Assembly: GCA_050246115.1 (NCBI GenBank)
Contig: JBFWWP010000004.1
Location: 62,001 to 126,000 of the forward strand
Length of the DNA stretch: 64,000 nucleotides
Direction: 5' to 3'
DNA from: JBFWWP01 sp050246115
Lineage (GTDB): Bacteria > Planctomycetota > UBA8108 > UBA1146 > JAJFFE01
Position numbers and translations under genes: made by a program. Shown here one piece after another: positions 16,084-25,407 of the stretch. Within the stretch, counting starts at the first letter, position 1; the number at the start of each line of letters is the position of its first letter. The notes below the pieces were generated by a model. That model saw nothing but the letters and a program-made list of their open reading frames with translations, made no database searches and was not told where the DNA came from.

Positions 16084-19000
16084 CTACAAGCAAGGCACGA
16101 CCAGTCCGCAGCCCAGCATATCCGATGTCGGGTCGGTGCCACACGTCGGAAACGGCAGCGGGAACTGCGACGGCGAACCCTGGAACAAGAACGAAAGCAG
16201 CGTGATCGCGTCCGCGATGTTCATCGTGCCGCTGTCGTTGGCGTCGGCCGCGTCGGCGCACACGAGCACGAGCGGCGGCGAGCTGAACAACGAGGACAGC
16301 ACGGCGATGGGATCGGAGATGTCGACCAAACCGTCGCTGTTGGCGTCTCCGCGCAAGAACCGGGGACTCGGTACCAGACTCGGCGCACAAACCGACAACT
16401 GCCACGAAAGGAGCTGACCGACGTTGGACGCCTCGCGATCCACGATCGTCAGGGTCCACGAGCCGTCACTGGGCTCTCCGTTGAAGTCCGCGAGCGTTCC
16501 GGGGCCGTCGGGGGTGCGGGTCCCGAAGGCGTCGTTGAAGCCGCTCTGGCCGCCATCGTCTACGCGACGATCGAGGATGAAGGTGGCACCACTCGTGTCG
16601 TACGTGCCGCCGGGACGGTCGCACAAGACCACCACCGTGCCCGCCGGCGACTCGAGCATGACCTGGAGATCCGACGGCAGTTCGTGGTGCAGCGACAACG
16701 ACACGTCGACGTCCGCCGCCACGATACCCGTCCCGACGAACGTGGCGACCTCGACCAACGCACCGAGATCGGGGATCGAGGCACCGGTCGCGGCGTCGGC
16801 CCGCAAAACACCGAAACTCGACTCATGGCAGTCGCGTAGCTCCGGTGGCGGAAGCGGGGCGAACGCGGCGATCTCGAGCAGCTCTCCGGCAGCCGCGTCG
16901 GCCACGAACAAAGCGGGCACCCCCCGCTGGCCGTTGCCCACCCACGCAACGCCGCGCGGATCGATGCCCGCCAACGGGAAGCCCACGATCGGTGCTCCGT
17001 TCAGCGCGGTCGCAGTCGCGTAGAACTGACCATTGCCATCGTCGTGGGTTACCTCGAAGGCGCCGTCTGCGCGTTGAGCGATGGCGGAGACGATTCCACC
17101 ACCGCCGGGGTGGCCGATCTGTTCGGGCAGCGGACTGCCAGTGAACGGGTCATGCCGAGTGAAGCGGCCGTTCAAGCGATCGGTGACCCAGAGGGTGCCG
17201 ACGTCATCGAAGGTCGCATCGCCGGCGTCCCCGGGAAGCCCTGGGAACTGGATCGGGGCCAGGAAGGTGGGCGCAACGCCGTTGAGATCGGTCATCCAGA
17301 TCTGATTCTGGATCAACCAGAACAGTTGGGTGCCCTGCACCGCTAGCCCGGTGATCTCAGCCGGGGGTGGCACCGGCGAGTTGAGGAAGACCGGGGTCGC
17401 GGACAACGCACTGCGCTCGAAGCGAAACGTCCCACCCGTTTGATCTGCGACGAAGACGAAGTCGTCCGTGACCGTCACGCCGCTGGGAGTCCCCCCGGGA
17501 AACGGCACCGACTGGATCAACTCGCCCACGAAGGGTACCAAGACCACGGCCTCGGCACAGGTCGCCACCGTCGGCGTACTCTGTCCGGCAAGATCCACCA
17601 CCCCGCGTACGCTCACACGGCGCAAGCCATTGGGGAGGTTCGAGAGGATCGTGGACGCCGTGGTGCCCGCGCTCTGAGGGCCCGTGGACGCGAGGACGAC
17701 ATCGTCGAGGGCCACCGAAACATCGAGATAGTCGACGGGGTTGAACCACGACACCGTGGCGTCGTTGGCCGCGACCCCAACTTGCAATCGTGCAGGTGGC
17801 GCGAGCGCCGCCAGCTGCCCGGGCGCCGGCTCGGCGCTCGCCGTGACGAAACTCGCGGCGCTCCGCTGCGTTCCCGCCAACCCTCGCACCTCGAAGACAT
17901 GGACCCCCGGCTCGACGGTGACCACGGTGCCGGTGGCGTTACCGGCCACGAGCTGCGGCGCGCCCTGGCCAGTGATCCAAACCTCGATTCCCGTATAGGT
18001 CTGAGGAAGGGTCCAACTGAGCGTGACTTGATCCCCCAACACGCTCGCCAGGAGATTCGACACACCGGGTACCGAGGAAGGGAGCTCGAGGCGGAACGAG
18101 TCGTAGAACTCCACGCTCCCGCCGGGCCCGCCACGACCCCGCACGGCGCCGGTCACGGAGTCGCCTGGGCCGACGGAACCCAGATTCGGCGTGGGGTTCG
18201 TTCCTTGGTCGGACGAGGTCGTCGAACCGGCCGGAAAACCACTGATCGCCACGGCGTAGGATCCACGACCGACGCGGGCGGGTGACGTAACGACGCCCCC
18301 AGGCGACGCCTGGGCCGAGATCGGTCCCACTCCCGTTGGATCGATGTGGGCGATGCTGTCGATGTCGGCATCGGCCGACTGCACCCCCAAGACCGCCATG
18401 AGGCCCAAGGACTCTGCCGTCATGTGCAGCTGAGCGGGCAGCGCTGGGGCCTGAGGGCTAGGCGGGAAGAACACGAATAGATCCGCTGCACTCAAGGAGA
18501 AGACCGACAGCGAGCCGCTGTCGCGAGTGAGCGAGTACCACGCCACCGGGCCCAACGGGCAGCCGATCCCTTTGATGTTCAGCGCGAGCCCATCGATGTT
18601 GTCGTCGGCCGACAAACTGAGCGACGCTCGACTGCGAAAGAGCGAGATCGTGCCAGCGGCGTCCAAGCACAGAAGGTCGGCGGGGTGATACCCAAGCGCC
18701 GGGACGTCGATCGAGAAGTAGATGTCGCTGGACGCAAACATCGGCGGCATCAGATCGATGTCCGTCACGTTGCTGACCCCGGAGGGCACGCCCGTGGGCG
18801 AGCCGTACTTGCCCGTGAGACCCAGACTCTTGCTGACGTCACGAAACGACGCGGGCACCAACGACGCATTGTTCTCGTCGGCCGCCTTGAGGTGCGACGC
18901 CCAGGCCCGCGACACCGTGGGCGAATCCTTGACCCAGAACAGGTCCGCTTCGGCTTCTTCGCTCGGCTCCGCATCGAGGGCAGTCTTCGGGAGCGCCTGT

Positions 19001-19350
19001 TTGCGCCCGTCGGGGGTCAGCGAGATCGAGAACACGAAGTACGAGTGATCGTTGAAACCGCCGATGTCGAAGCCGTAGGAAAAGGCGTCCACGGTCGCAC
19101 CGGTTCCAGCGAGCGCCACCACGAGGCGCTGCGACGCGTTGACGGCGAGGTCCAGGGAGTCGTCGTAGGTGAAGATCGTGTTCGGGGGCGCTGCCGCGAG
19201 CTCGGGGTTCACGCTGTGCACCGTATCCCGCAGCAGGAACGAGTGCATCTCCTCACCCCACGCAGAACCCGGCGTCGCCAGCCCCACGACGAACCCCAAG
19301 AGACACGAAGCCACGGCACGCCCGAGTTCGAGCCTTGACGATGGGCACAT
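16084..19350 (-). CDS. Large exported protein: FN3-like, P-domain and dockerin-like module
   Basis: This 1088-residue protein has a signal peptide (CLLGFVVGLATPGSAWG). The first ~400 residues are an unassigned beta-rich region. FN3-like segments follow (VPGVSNLLASVLGDQVTLSW and a second near LQVGVAANDATVSWFNP). Next is a propeller-like section containing VTDDFVFVADQTGGTFRF and GTLWVTDRLNGRF. Residues ~860-995 match a proprotein-convertase P-domain (LHHELPSDLQVMLESPAGT, FNGEPSDGSWTLTIVDRE). The last ~90 residues are the paired EF-hand module, but here the first and third conserved cysteines are replaced (RGDANSDG, DAADANDSG) while the other four remain. AGGAGGTGAT just before the ATG gives a firm start. 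No catalytic domain is recognised, so a structural or adhesive role is likely. Confidence 0.82.
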   Translation of the reverse strand: MCPSSRLELGRAVASCLLGFVVGLATPGSAWGEEMHSFLLRDTVHSVNPELAAAPPNTIFTYDDSLDLAVNASQRLVVALAGTGATVDAFSYGFDIGGFNDHSYFVFSISLTPDGRKQALPKTALDAEPSEEAEADLFWVKDSPTVSRAWASHLKAADENNASLVPASFRDVSKSLGLTGKYGSPTGVPSGVSNVTDIDLMPPMFASSDIYFSIDVPALGYHPADLLCLDAAGTISLFRSRASLSLSADDNIDGLALNIKGIGCPLGPVAWYSLTRDSGSLSVFSLSAADLFVFFPPSPQAPALPAQLHMTAESLGLMAVLGVQSADADIDSIAHIDPTGVGPISAQASPGGVVTSPARVGRGSYAVAISGFPAGSTTSSDQGTNPTPNLGSVGPGDSVTGAVRGRGGPGGSVEFYDSFRLELPSSVPGVSNLLASVLGDQVTLSWTLPQTYTGIEVWITGQGAPQLVAGNATGTVVTVEPGVHVFEVRGLAGTQRSAASFVTASAEPAPGQLAALAPPARLQVGVAANDATVSWFNPVDYLDVSVALDDVVLASTGPQSAGTTASTILSNLPNGLRRVSVRGVVDLAGQSTPTVATCAEAVVLVPFVGELIQSVPFPGGTPSGVTVTDDFVFVADQTGGTFRFERSALSATPVFLNSPVPPPAEITGLAVQGTQLFWLIQNQIWMTDLNGVAPTFLAPIQFPGLPGDAGDATFDDVGTLWVTDRLNGRFTRHDPFTGSPLPEQIGHPGGGGIVSAIAQRADGAFEVTHDDGNGQFYATATALNGAPIVGFPLAGIDPRGVAWVGNGQRGVPALFVADAAAGELLEIAAFAPLPPPELRDCHESSFGVLRADAATGASIPDLGALVEVATFVGTGIVAADVDVSLSLHHELPSDLQVMLESPAGTVVVLCDRPGGTYDTSGATFILDRRVDDGGQSGFNDAFGTRTPDGPGTLADFNGEPSDGSWTLTIVDREASNVGQLLSWQLSVCAPSLVPSPRFLRGDANSDGLVDISDPIAVLSSLFSSPPLVLVCADAADANDSGTMNIADAITLLSFLFQGSPSQFPLPFPTCGTDPTSDMLGCGLVVPCL

Positions 19351-19510
19351 GACATCACCTCCTCTGGTTCCGGCGGTCGACCTGCGGTCAGGTGCCGCCG
19401 AACCGGTTGCTTCGGGTGAAGAGCCGCTGAGAGACCGTCGAGCCTACCGGATCGGCGTGGTCGACGCGCCCGGTTGGTGTCGATTCTCATGCCAACCGAG
19501 CGCAACCCAG

Positions 19511-19888
19511 TTACCAAAGCGCCCGGTAGCGATCACTCAACACCGCGTCGAACCCCTCGGGCGCGGCGCCATGCACGCGCCGATACAAGTCCGCCGCGTC
19601 GGCATCGCTCTCGATCGGCACATAGCGCTGCTGATCTCCTTGGCTTACGACGAGCACCGGCCCCTTCGAACCCCCTGAATGCGGGATCACGGCGAACCCG
19701 CCGATCTCCCATTCGCCGGGGCCGAAGGCGGCAATCGTGACGCGCTCGCCGGCGAGTTGGGACAAGAGCGTCTGTCCGCGGCCGGTTGGAACCGGCCCGT
19801 CGTAGCCCGGAGGGGCGGCCGTCGGAGCGCACGCACTCATGCTGAGAAGGAACACCCAACGACATGGCCCACTCGACCATCGTGACAT
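19511..19888 (-). CDS. Small putative lipoprotein
   Basis: This 125-residue product begins MSRWSSGPCRWVFLLSMSAC; the hydrophobic run ending in Cys20 resembles a lipobox, so lipid anchoring is plausible. The mature part contains GERVTIAAFGPGEWEIGGFA and GPVLVVSQGDQQRYVPIES, a compact beta-rich segment I cannot assign to a family. I use the ATG at 19888, preceded by AAAGGGTGG, instead of one 19 codons upstream at 19945 because the signal sequence begins here. It is a single gene between two large exported-protein genes. Confidence 0.6.
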   Translation of the reverse strand: MSRWSSGPCRWVFLLSMSACAPTAAPPGYDGPVPTGRGQTLLSQLAGERVTIAAFGPGEWEIGGFAVIPHSGGSKGPVLVVSQGDQQRYVPIESDADAADLYRRVHGAAPEGFDAVLSDRYRALW

Positions 19889-20033
19889 CGCGTCCACCCT
19901 TTCGCTCGACCCCCTGCATCGATGGTCGCACCCAAGAACACGCAAGCAAGGGGGGAGTCCCGAGGACTCCCCCCCCTCACCTCACTCGAGCATCGAGACT
20001 CAACTTGCAGAACACTCTAACCATGTCCAAAGC

Positions 20034-20084
20034 CCTGGTCTGGGCCTCTACCTGCTCTGGGCCTCTACCTGGTCTGGGCCTCTA
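20034..20084. repeat. 17-bp tandem repeat starting at a stop codon
   Basis: On the minus strand the unit TAGAGGCCCAGACCAGG is repeated three times with one substitution, beginning exactly with the TAG stop (20084-20082) of the beta-helix protein. Each further unit therefore carries another in-frame-looking TAG. It could come from slippage. Confidence 0.7.
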
Positions 20085-22133
20085 GTCGAGCACGCGACCC
20101 GCTGCCTCGCAGGCGGCGCGGCTATCGTACACTTCGATCCGGAAGCAGCCGTCGGTCGCGCCGCTTCCGGGACTGGTGGCGTAACCCACCATGCCATCGC
20201 CATCCTTGTCCATGTTGATGCCGATCGCCCCTTGCGCCACCGACCATTGCGGTTCGATCCAGAGCGTCTGGCCGTTGTGATGCAGATCCGTGAGGGCGTG
20301 CCCGTTGATGAGGTCCGGCTTCCAGAACTGCCACCAGCTCTTGTCCTTGTTGACTTCCCAAATGCAGGTGAAGGTCGCATTGCCGGGATAGAACACCTCG
20401 AGCGCCTGCTCCAACTCGTCCGCGAAGTCGTCGCAGTCATGGGTGTCCTTGACCCAAGCGCCGCCGCCGTTGGCCGGTGCCACGCCCGAGCCATCGACAC
20501 GGCCGCCCAAGACGCCCGCGCCACCGGGGACGTTCCCGGGCGGCAGCGGCGCGACTTCTTGGCCGACGGGGGCGGAGAGATAGTCGTTCTCGAAGCCCGG
20601 AATCTCCGGCAGCACGATGCCGAGACCGGCACACGCGGGAGCCGGCACGATGATCAGGGTACCGTCGGGGAGCACGCACTCGACGAGACTCTCGGACACG
20701 AACTGACCGTCGAAGATGGTCACGCCGGGCGGCAGGCTGATCCCGTCGACGAGCGTGGCGAACGCACCGACGAACACTTCGGCTTCGAGTTCGACCCCGT
20801 TGCCGAGCTGAGCGTTCTGACCCAAGAAGCACGAGCTACCGACCCGAACCTCAGCGCCCAGAAGGACACCTGGCTCGATGATCGTCCCTTCACCGATCCA
20901 GCCATCGGGGCCGACCAGAACTTGCGGGAACAACATGGCACCCGAGTCGATGATCGTATGCGGGCCGATCGAGCAGTTCGGACTGACGATGGCTCCGTCG
21001 CCGATGATCGCTCCTTCTTGAATGACCGAGAAGAAGCCGACCAGGGCGTGGGGACCGATCACCACGTTCGGGCCGATCTGCGCGCCGGGCTCGATGGTGG
21101 CGCCACGACCGATCTGCGCACTGGGATCGATGACCGCGCTCGGCGCAATGTTGGCCGGTGGAATCGGCAGTGGCTCGGCGGGGCCGAACTGCAGCTGTAG
21201 ACGCGGTGACACCAAGCTTCCGCTGAAGGTGGGCAGATCGGGAAACGCGGGGAGGCCAGGACCGAAGCCGGGGGCGTCCCAACTCCCGGGCCCAACCATG
21301 ATGTCGCAGCCGAGAGTCAGCTCGCGCTCGGGGCCTGGCCCGGTGAACACGAACCGCGGCACCACCGGTAGCGTCATGTCGAAGGTGCCGCCGGTCGGCG
21401 TGGTCTGAAGAATGTCCATGGTGCCGATCGGGTGCGGGTCGACCGGTGAGAGTTCGACGCGCACGTGCCAGGACTCCAAGGTCCCGGCATTGTCCACCAC
21501 GATTGGACTCACGCTCACGAGTTGCAGTTCGACCATTTCGATCGCCACCGACTCCTGGCTCGGTTGCGGCGAGCCCAAGTCGATGGGAGCCAGCCGACGA
21601 ACCACGGTGTCGGTGGTGCCCGTCTCGAAGGGCCCCGCGGTTTGCAGCGGAGTCCCGGAGAAGATGACCGTCCCTTCGAACGGCAGACAGCCCGGATAGA
21701 AGAAGTCCGCCGGGATCGGTAGGGTGGCCGCGCCAGTGGCCTGGAGCAGGACGAAGCCCGGGTCGAAGTGGATCGGCGGGAGCGACGAGCCGCAGGTGGG
21801 ATAGGACAGACACCCTAGCGTGTCGGGAGTCGGATCCATGCCGCACACCAAGAACGGCGCCGGCGGGCTCGGGCCGCCAGCGAACAGGCTCCCGAGCGCG
21901 AAGATGGCGTCCGAGATATCCGTCAAACCATCGTCGTTCGCGTCGCAGGCCTCACGACAGGACCAGGTCGTTCCCGAGAAGAGCCCCGAGAGGGTGATCA
22001 CGGCGTCCCCGATGTTGTACTGACCGTCGCCATTACAGTCCCCGCGACGAAAGAGCGGGCCGCTCGCCTCGGCGAGTGAACTCGAGAGAATCAAGGCCGC
22101 AAGCAGGCTGATCCAGAAATTGAAACGTTGCAT
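20082..22133 (-). CDS. Exported left-handed beta-helix protein with N-terminal dockerin-like module and C-terminal transglutaminase-like domain
   Basis: After a signal peptide (MQRFNFWISLLAALILSSSL) this 683-residue protein carries the six-cysteine EF-hand pair at its N-terminus (RGDCNGDG, ACDANDDG, CGMDPTPDTLGC), not the usual C-terminal position. Residues ~345-510 are hexapeptide repeats of the left-handed beta-helix type (IGRGATIEPGAQIGPNVVIG and onward). The last 120 residues contain DCDDFADEL with Cys567, and GHALTDL with His612, matching the Cys and His signatures of bacterial transglutaminase-like cysteine proteases. A further EF-hand-like loop, DKDGDGMVG, follows near residue 642. GGAGG is six bases before the ATG. 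The combination suggests a Ca-dependent surface protein; enzymatic activity is untested inference. Confidence 0.8.
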   Translation of the reverse strand: MQRFNFWISLLAALILSSSLAEASGPLFRRGDCNGDGQYNIGDAVITLSGLFSGTTWSCREACDANDDGLTDISDAIFALGSLFAGGPSPPAPFLVCGMDPTPDTLGCLSYPTCGSSLPPIHFDPGFVLLQATGAATLPIPADFFYPGCLPFEGTVIFSGTPLQTAGPFETGTTDTVVRRLAPIDLGSPQPSQESVAIEMVELQLVSVSPIVVDNAGTLESWHVRVELSPVDPHPIGTMDILQTTPTGGTFDMTLPVVPRFVFTGPGPERELTLGCDIMVGPGSWDAPGFGPGLPAFPDLPTFSGSLVSPRLQLQFGPAEPLPIPPANIAPSAVIDPSAQIGRGATIEPGAQIGPNVVIGPHALVGFFSVIQEGAIIGDGAIVSPNCSIGPHTIIDSGAMLFPQVLVGPDGWIGEGTIIEPGVLLGAEVRVGSSCFLGQNAQLGNGVELEAEVFVGAFATLVDGISLPPGVTIFDGQFVSESLVECVLPDGTLIIVPAPACAGLGIVLPEIPGFENDYLSAPVGQEVAPLPPGNVPGGAGVLGGRVDGSGVAPANGGGAWVKDTHDCDDFADELEQALEVFYPGNATFTCIWEVNKDKSWWQFWKPDLINGHALTDLHHNGQTLWIEPQWSVAQGAIGINMDKDGDGMVGYATSPGSGATDGCFRIEVYDSRAACEAAGRVLD

Positions 22134-22217
22134 GTCCGCCCTCCATGGGTCTCGGGTACTGGAGATCCTTCAGCGAACTCAGCGCTCGCTCGCGGTTCCT
22201 TGCGCGAACCCGGCCCC

Positions 22218-22250
22218 GCCGGACAAAGTTGTCGGCAAAAATCGGCCGAC
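22218..22250 (-). promoter_or_regulatory. Two mutually exclusive hairpins in the leader of the beta-helix gene
   Basis: About 90-115 bases upstream of the 22133 start, one segment (22231-22236) can pair either with 22245-22250 (GTCGGC with GCCGAC) or with 22218-22226 (GCCGgACAA with TTGTCGGC). Competing stems of this sort occur in attenuators and riboswitches, but no known class is recognised and no terminator U-tract is evident. Otherwise the 22134-22489 stretch shows nothing clear. Confidence 0.3.
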
Positions 22251-22489
22251 CCATGTTCGGCTCGAACTTCCAGCGCCCCTCTGGCCGTCGGCCTCGACCC
22301 GGGGCTAGGCCGTTCCCAGTCCCCGCCTCCGGGCAGTTCCGGGCAGCCCCCTCCGCGTGATACCCTGTCCGGAGTGAGGCGTTTTGCTTCCCCCCCCGTC
22401 CCGCCCCCTCGAGGAGCGGGGAGCCCGCCCCCGCCCCGCGAGCTTGGCAGGCTGCCTCCGGGCTTGGGGCACGGAACCGGGATCGATCG

Positions 22490-23970
<1,481 letters not shown>

Positions 23971-24049
23971 AAGTGCCAACGAGGCAGGTTCCCGAAATGT
24001 CGAGTCGAGGTTTTGGAGCTTTGGGCTTGGACCAGGGAGATGGCGCGGC

Positions 24050-24223
24050 ATGAATCAGGTCACGGATGAGATCATCGAACTCTACATGAAGGATGTCGAC
24101 CGAACCTTGCTCCGCGAGAATCTGAAGCGAACCGTAGAAGAGAGGTTCCTGAACCTGATGGAGCTTCAGCGGTTCGCAGAAGAACTCAAGAGGGCGGGGC
24201 AAGACATGAAGTCGAAGACATGA
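24050..24223 (+). CDS. 57-residue helical protein preceding a lost nucleotidyltransferase
   Basis: The frame starts at ATG 24050 and ends TGA 24221-24223. It begins MNQVTDEIIELYMKDVDRTL and continues with a charged, strongly helical stretch containing LRENLKRTVEERF and MELQRFAEELKRAG. Short proteins of this look often precede a nucleotidyltransferase-like gene with an overlapping start; I know the pattern but not a function. Its stop overlaps the ATG of the next frame (ATGA), supporting a former two-gene unit. AGGGAG lies about nine bases before the ATG. It sits directly after the microsatellite repeat array. Confidence 0.65.
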   Translation: MNQVTDEIIELYMKDVDRTLLRENLKRTVEERFLNLMELQRFAEELKRAGQDMKSKT

Positions 24224-24270
24224 CAGACTTTCCAGGCCTACTCCGAGCGTTGGTCGAGGCTGGCGTGAAG
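24220..24270 (+). pseudogene. N-terminal remnant of a nucleotidyltransferase-like gene
   Basis: The frame opened by the ATG at 24220 reads MTDFPGLLRALVEAGVK, the usual beginning of MNT-type or DUF6036-like nucleotidyltransferases (normally followed by a glycine-rich GG(A/T)A..HG strand). After 17 codons the similarity stops abruptly and the frame continues as proline-rich nonsense. The catalytic GS/DxD region is absent and no later fragment of it is visible before 24486. The gene thus looks truncated by deletion or replacement, leaving its 57-codon partner. The identification rests on a short match. Confidence 0.5.
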
Positions 24271-24354
24271 CCCCGTGCCGCCCCCGTGGTCGGAGAGACA
24301 GTCAACTCTGTGTCCGGAACAGACCTGCCCCCCGTGGTCCCGCGGGTGCCGAGA

Positions 24355-24376
24355 AGCCAACCCGTGTCGGTTGGCT
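24355..24376. other. 8-bp perfect inverted repeat upstream of a methyltransferase
   Basis: AGCCAACC (24355-24362) and GGTTGGCT (24369-24376) are separated by six bases. No T-run follows. It may be an operator or a weak terminator between the truncated gene and the methyltransferase. Confidence 0.3.
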
Positions 24377-24485
24377 TGCGGCGGACTACCGCGACGTCGA
24401 GAATGCCTCGCAGGGTGTGCGCGGTTGGGTGTCCGGCGAGGGCGCGGCGCAGACCTGCTCTTCCTTTCGGGAGTCCGTGTGCGCC

Positions 24486-25346
24486 ATGGCAGAGTCCGCC
24501 GACCAGCAACCGAGTCCGCCCGATCGTGGGGAGGCGGGGGCTTACCTGCACGGCTACTCGCCCGAGGAACAGCTGCGCCTTCGGAAGCAGGCGCGCTTTG
24601 GCGAGTTCATCGTCTATCAGGACGTAGATCTCTCCGGGGTGCAGCGCCTTCTCGAGGTTGGATGTGGGGTCGGGGCACAGTCCGAGATCCTCTTGCGGCG
24701 GTTCCCTGACATTCAACTCACCGGCGTGGACCGGGAGCCGCAGCAGCTCGCGGCCGCGAACCAGCTGCTCGGATCACTGCCGTTTGCCAGTGGGCGCGTG
24801 CAGCTTTTGCGCATGGATGCCAGTCAGCTCGAGTTCGAACCGGGGTCCTTCGACGGCGCGTTTCTTTGTTGGATCCTGGAGCACGTGAACGACCCGGAGA
24901 CCGTACTCGCGGAAGTGCGGCGCGTGTTGCGGCCTGGCGCCCGCATTTACGTGACCGAGGTCATGAACTCGTCGTTCTTCTTGGATCCGTATTCGCCGGC
25001 GACATGGAAGTACTGGATGACGTTCAACGAGTTCCAGCTCGAGCACGGCGGCGACCCGTTCGTCGGCGCCAAGCTGGGAAATCTCTTACTCGGCACCGGC
25101 TTCGAGTCGATCGTGACCCGCGCCAAGATCCTGCACTTCGACAACCGTCACCCCGTACGCCGGCACGAGGCCATCGCATACTGGACCGAACTCCTGCTCA
25201 GCGCTGGCCCGCAGCTCTTGGAGGCGCAAGTCGTGACCACGGAGCACCTCGCCGAAGTCGAGCGCGAACTGCGTCAGGTGTCGCGCAATCCCCATGCGGT
25301 CTTCTTCTACAGCTTCATGCAAGCGACCGCGCGCGTCGGCGGTTGA
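24486..25346 (+). CDS. SAM-dependent class I methyltransferase
   Basis: This 286-residue protein has motif I LLEVGCGVGAQSEIL, an acidic motif II (LTGVDREP), SFDGAFLCWILEHV for motif IV and VLRPGARIYVTEVM after it, the usual order of Methyltransf_11/25 enzymes. The 45 residues before the core (YSPEEQLRLRKQARFGEFIVY) form a typical N-terminal cap. The substrate is not indicated. The ATG at 24486 is chosen because the preceding 23 codons look unlike the family. The TPR-methyltransferase gene starts 62 bases after its stop on the same strand, so the two are probably co-transcribed. Confidence 0.82.
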   Translation: MAESADQQPSPPDRGEAGAYLHGYSPEEQLRLRKQARFGEFIVYQDVDLSGVQRLLEVGCGVGAQSEILLRRFPDIQLTGVDREPQQLAAANQLLGSLPFASGRVQLLRMDASQLEFEPGSFDGAFLCWILEHVNDPETVLAEVRRVLRPGARIYVTEVMNSSFFLDPYSPATWKYWMTFNEFQLEHGGDPFVGAKLGNLLLGTGFESIVTRAKILHFDNRHPVRRHEAIAYWTELLLSAGPQLLEAQVVTTEHLAEVERELRQVSRNPHAVFFYSFMQATARVGG

Positions 25347-25407
25347 AGGTGCGTCGCGCAGAAGGAGAACGGCTCGCTCCCGACCTGGAGCCACGAGAGG
25401 TACAGCT

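Noticed and set aside
14809..22133. Known circularly permuted ATP-grasp/alpha-E/transglutaminase peptide-ligase system
   Set aside because: The two ATP-grasp proteins here have the normal, not permuted, motif order and no alpha-E gene is present.
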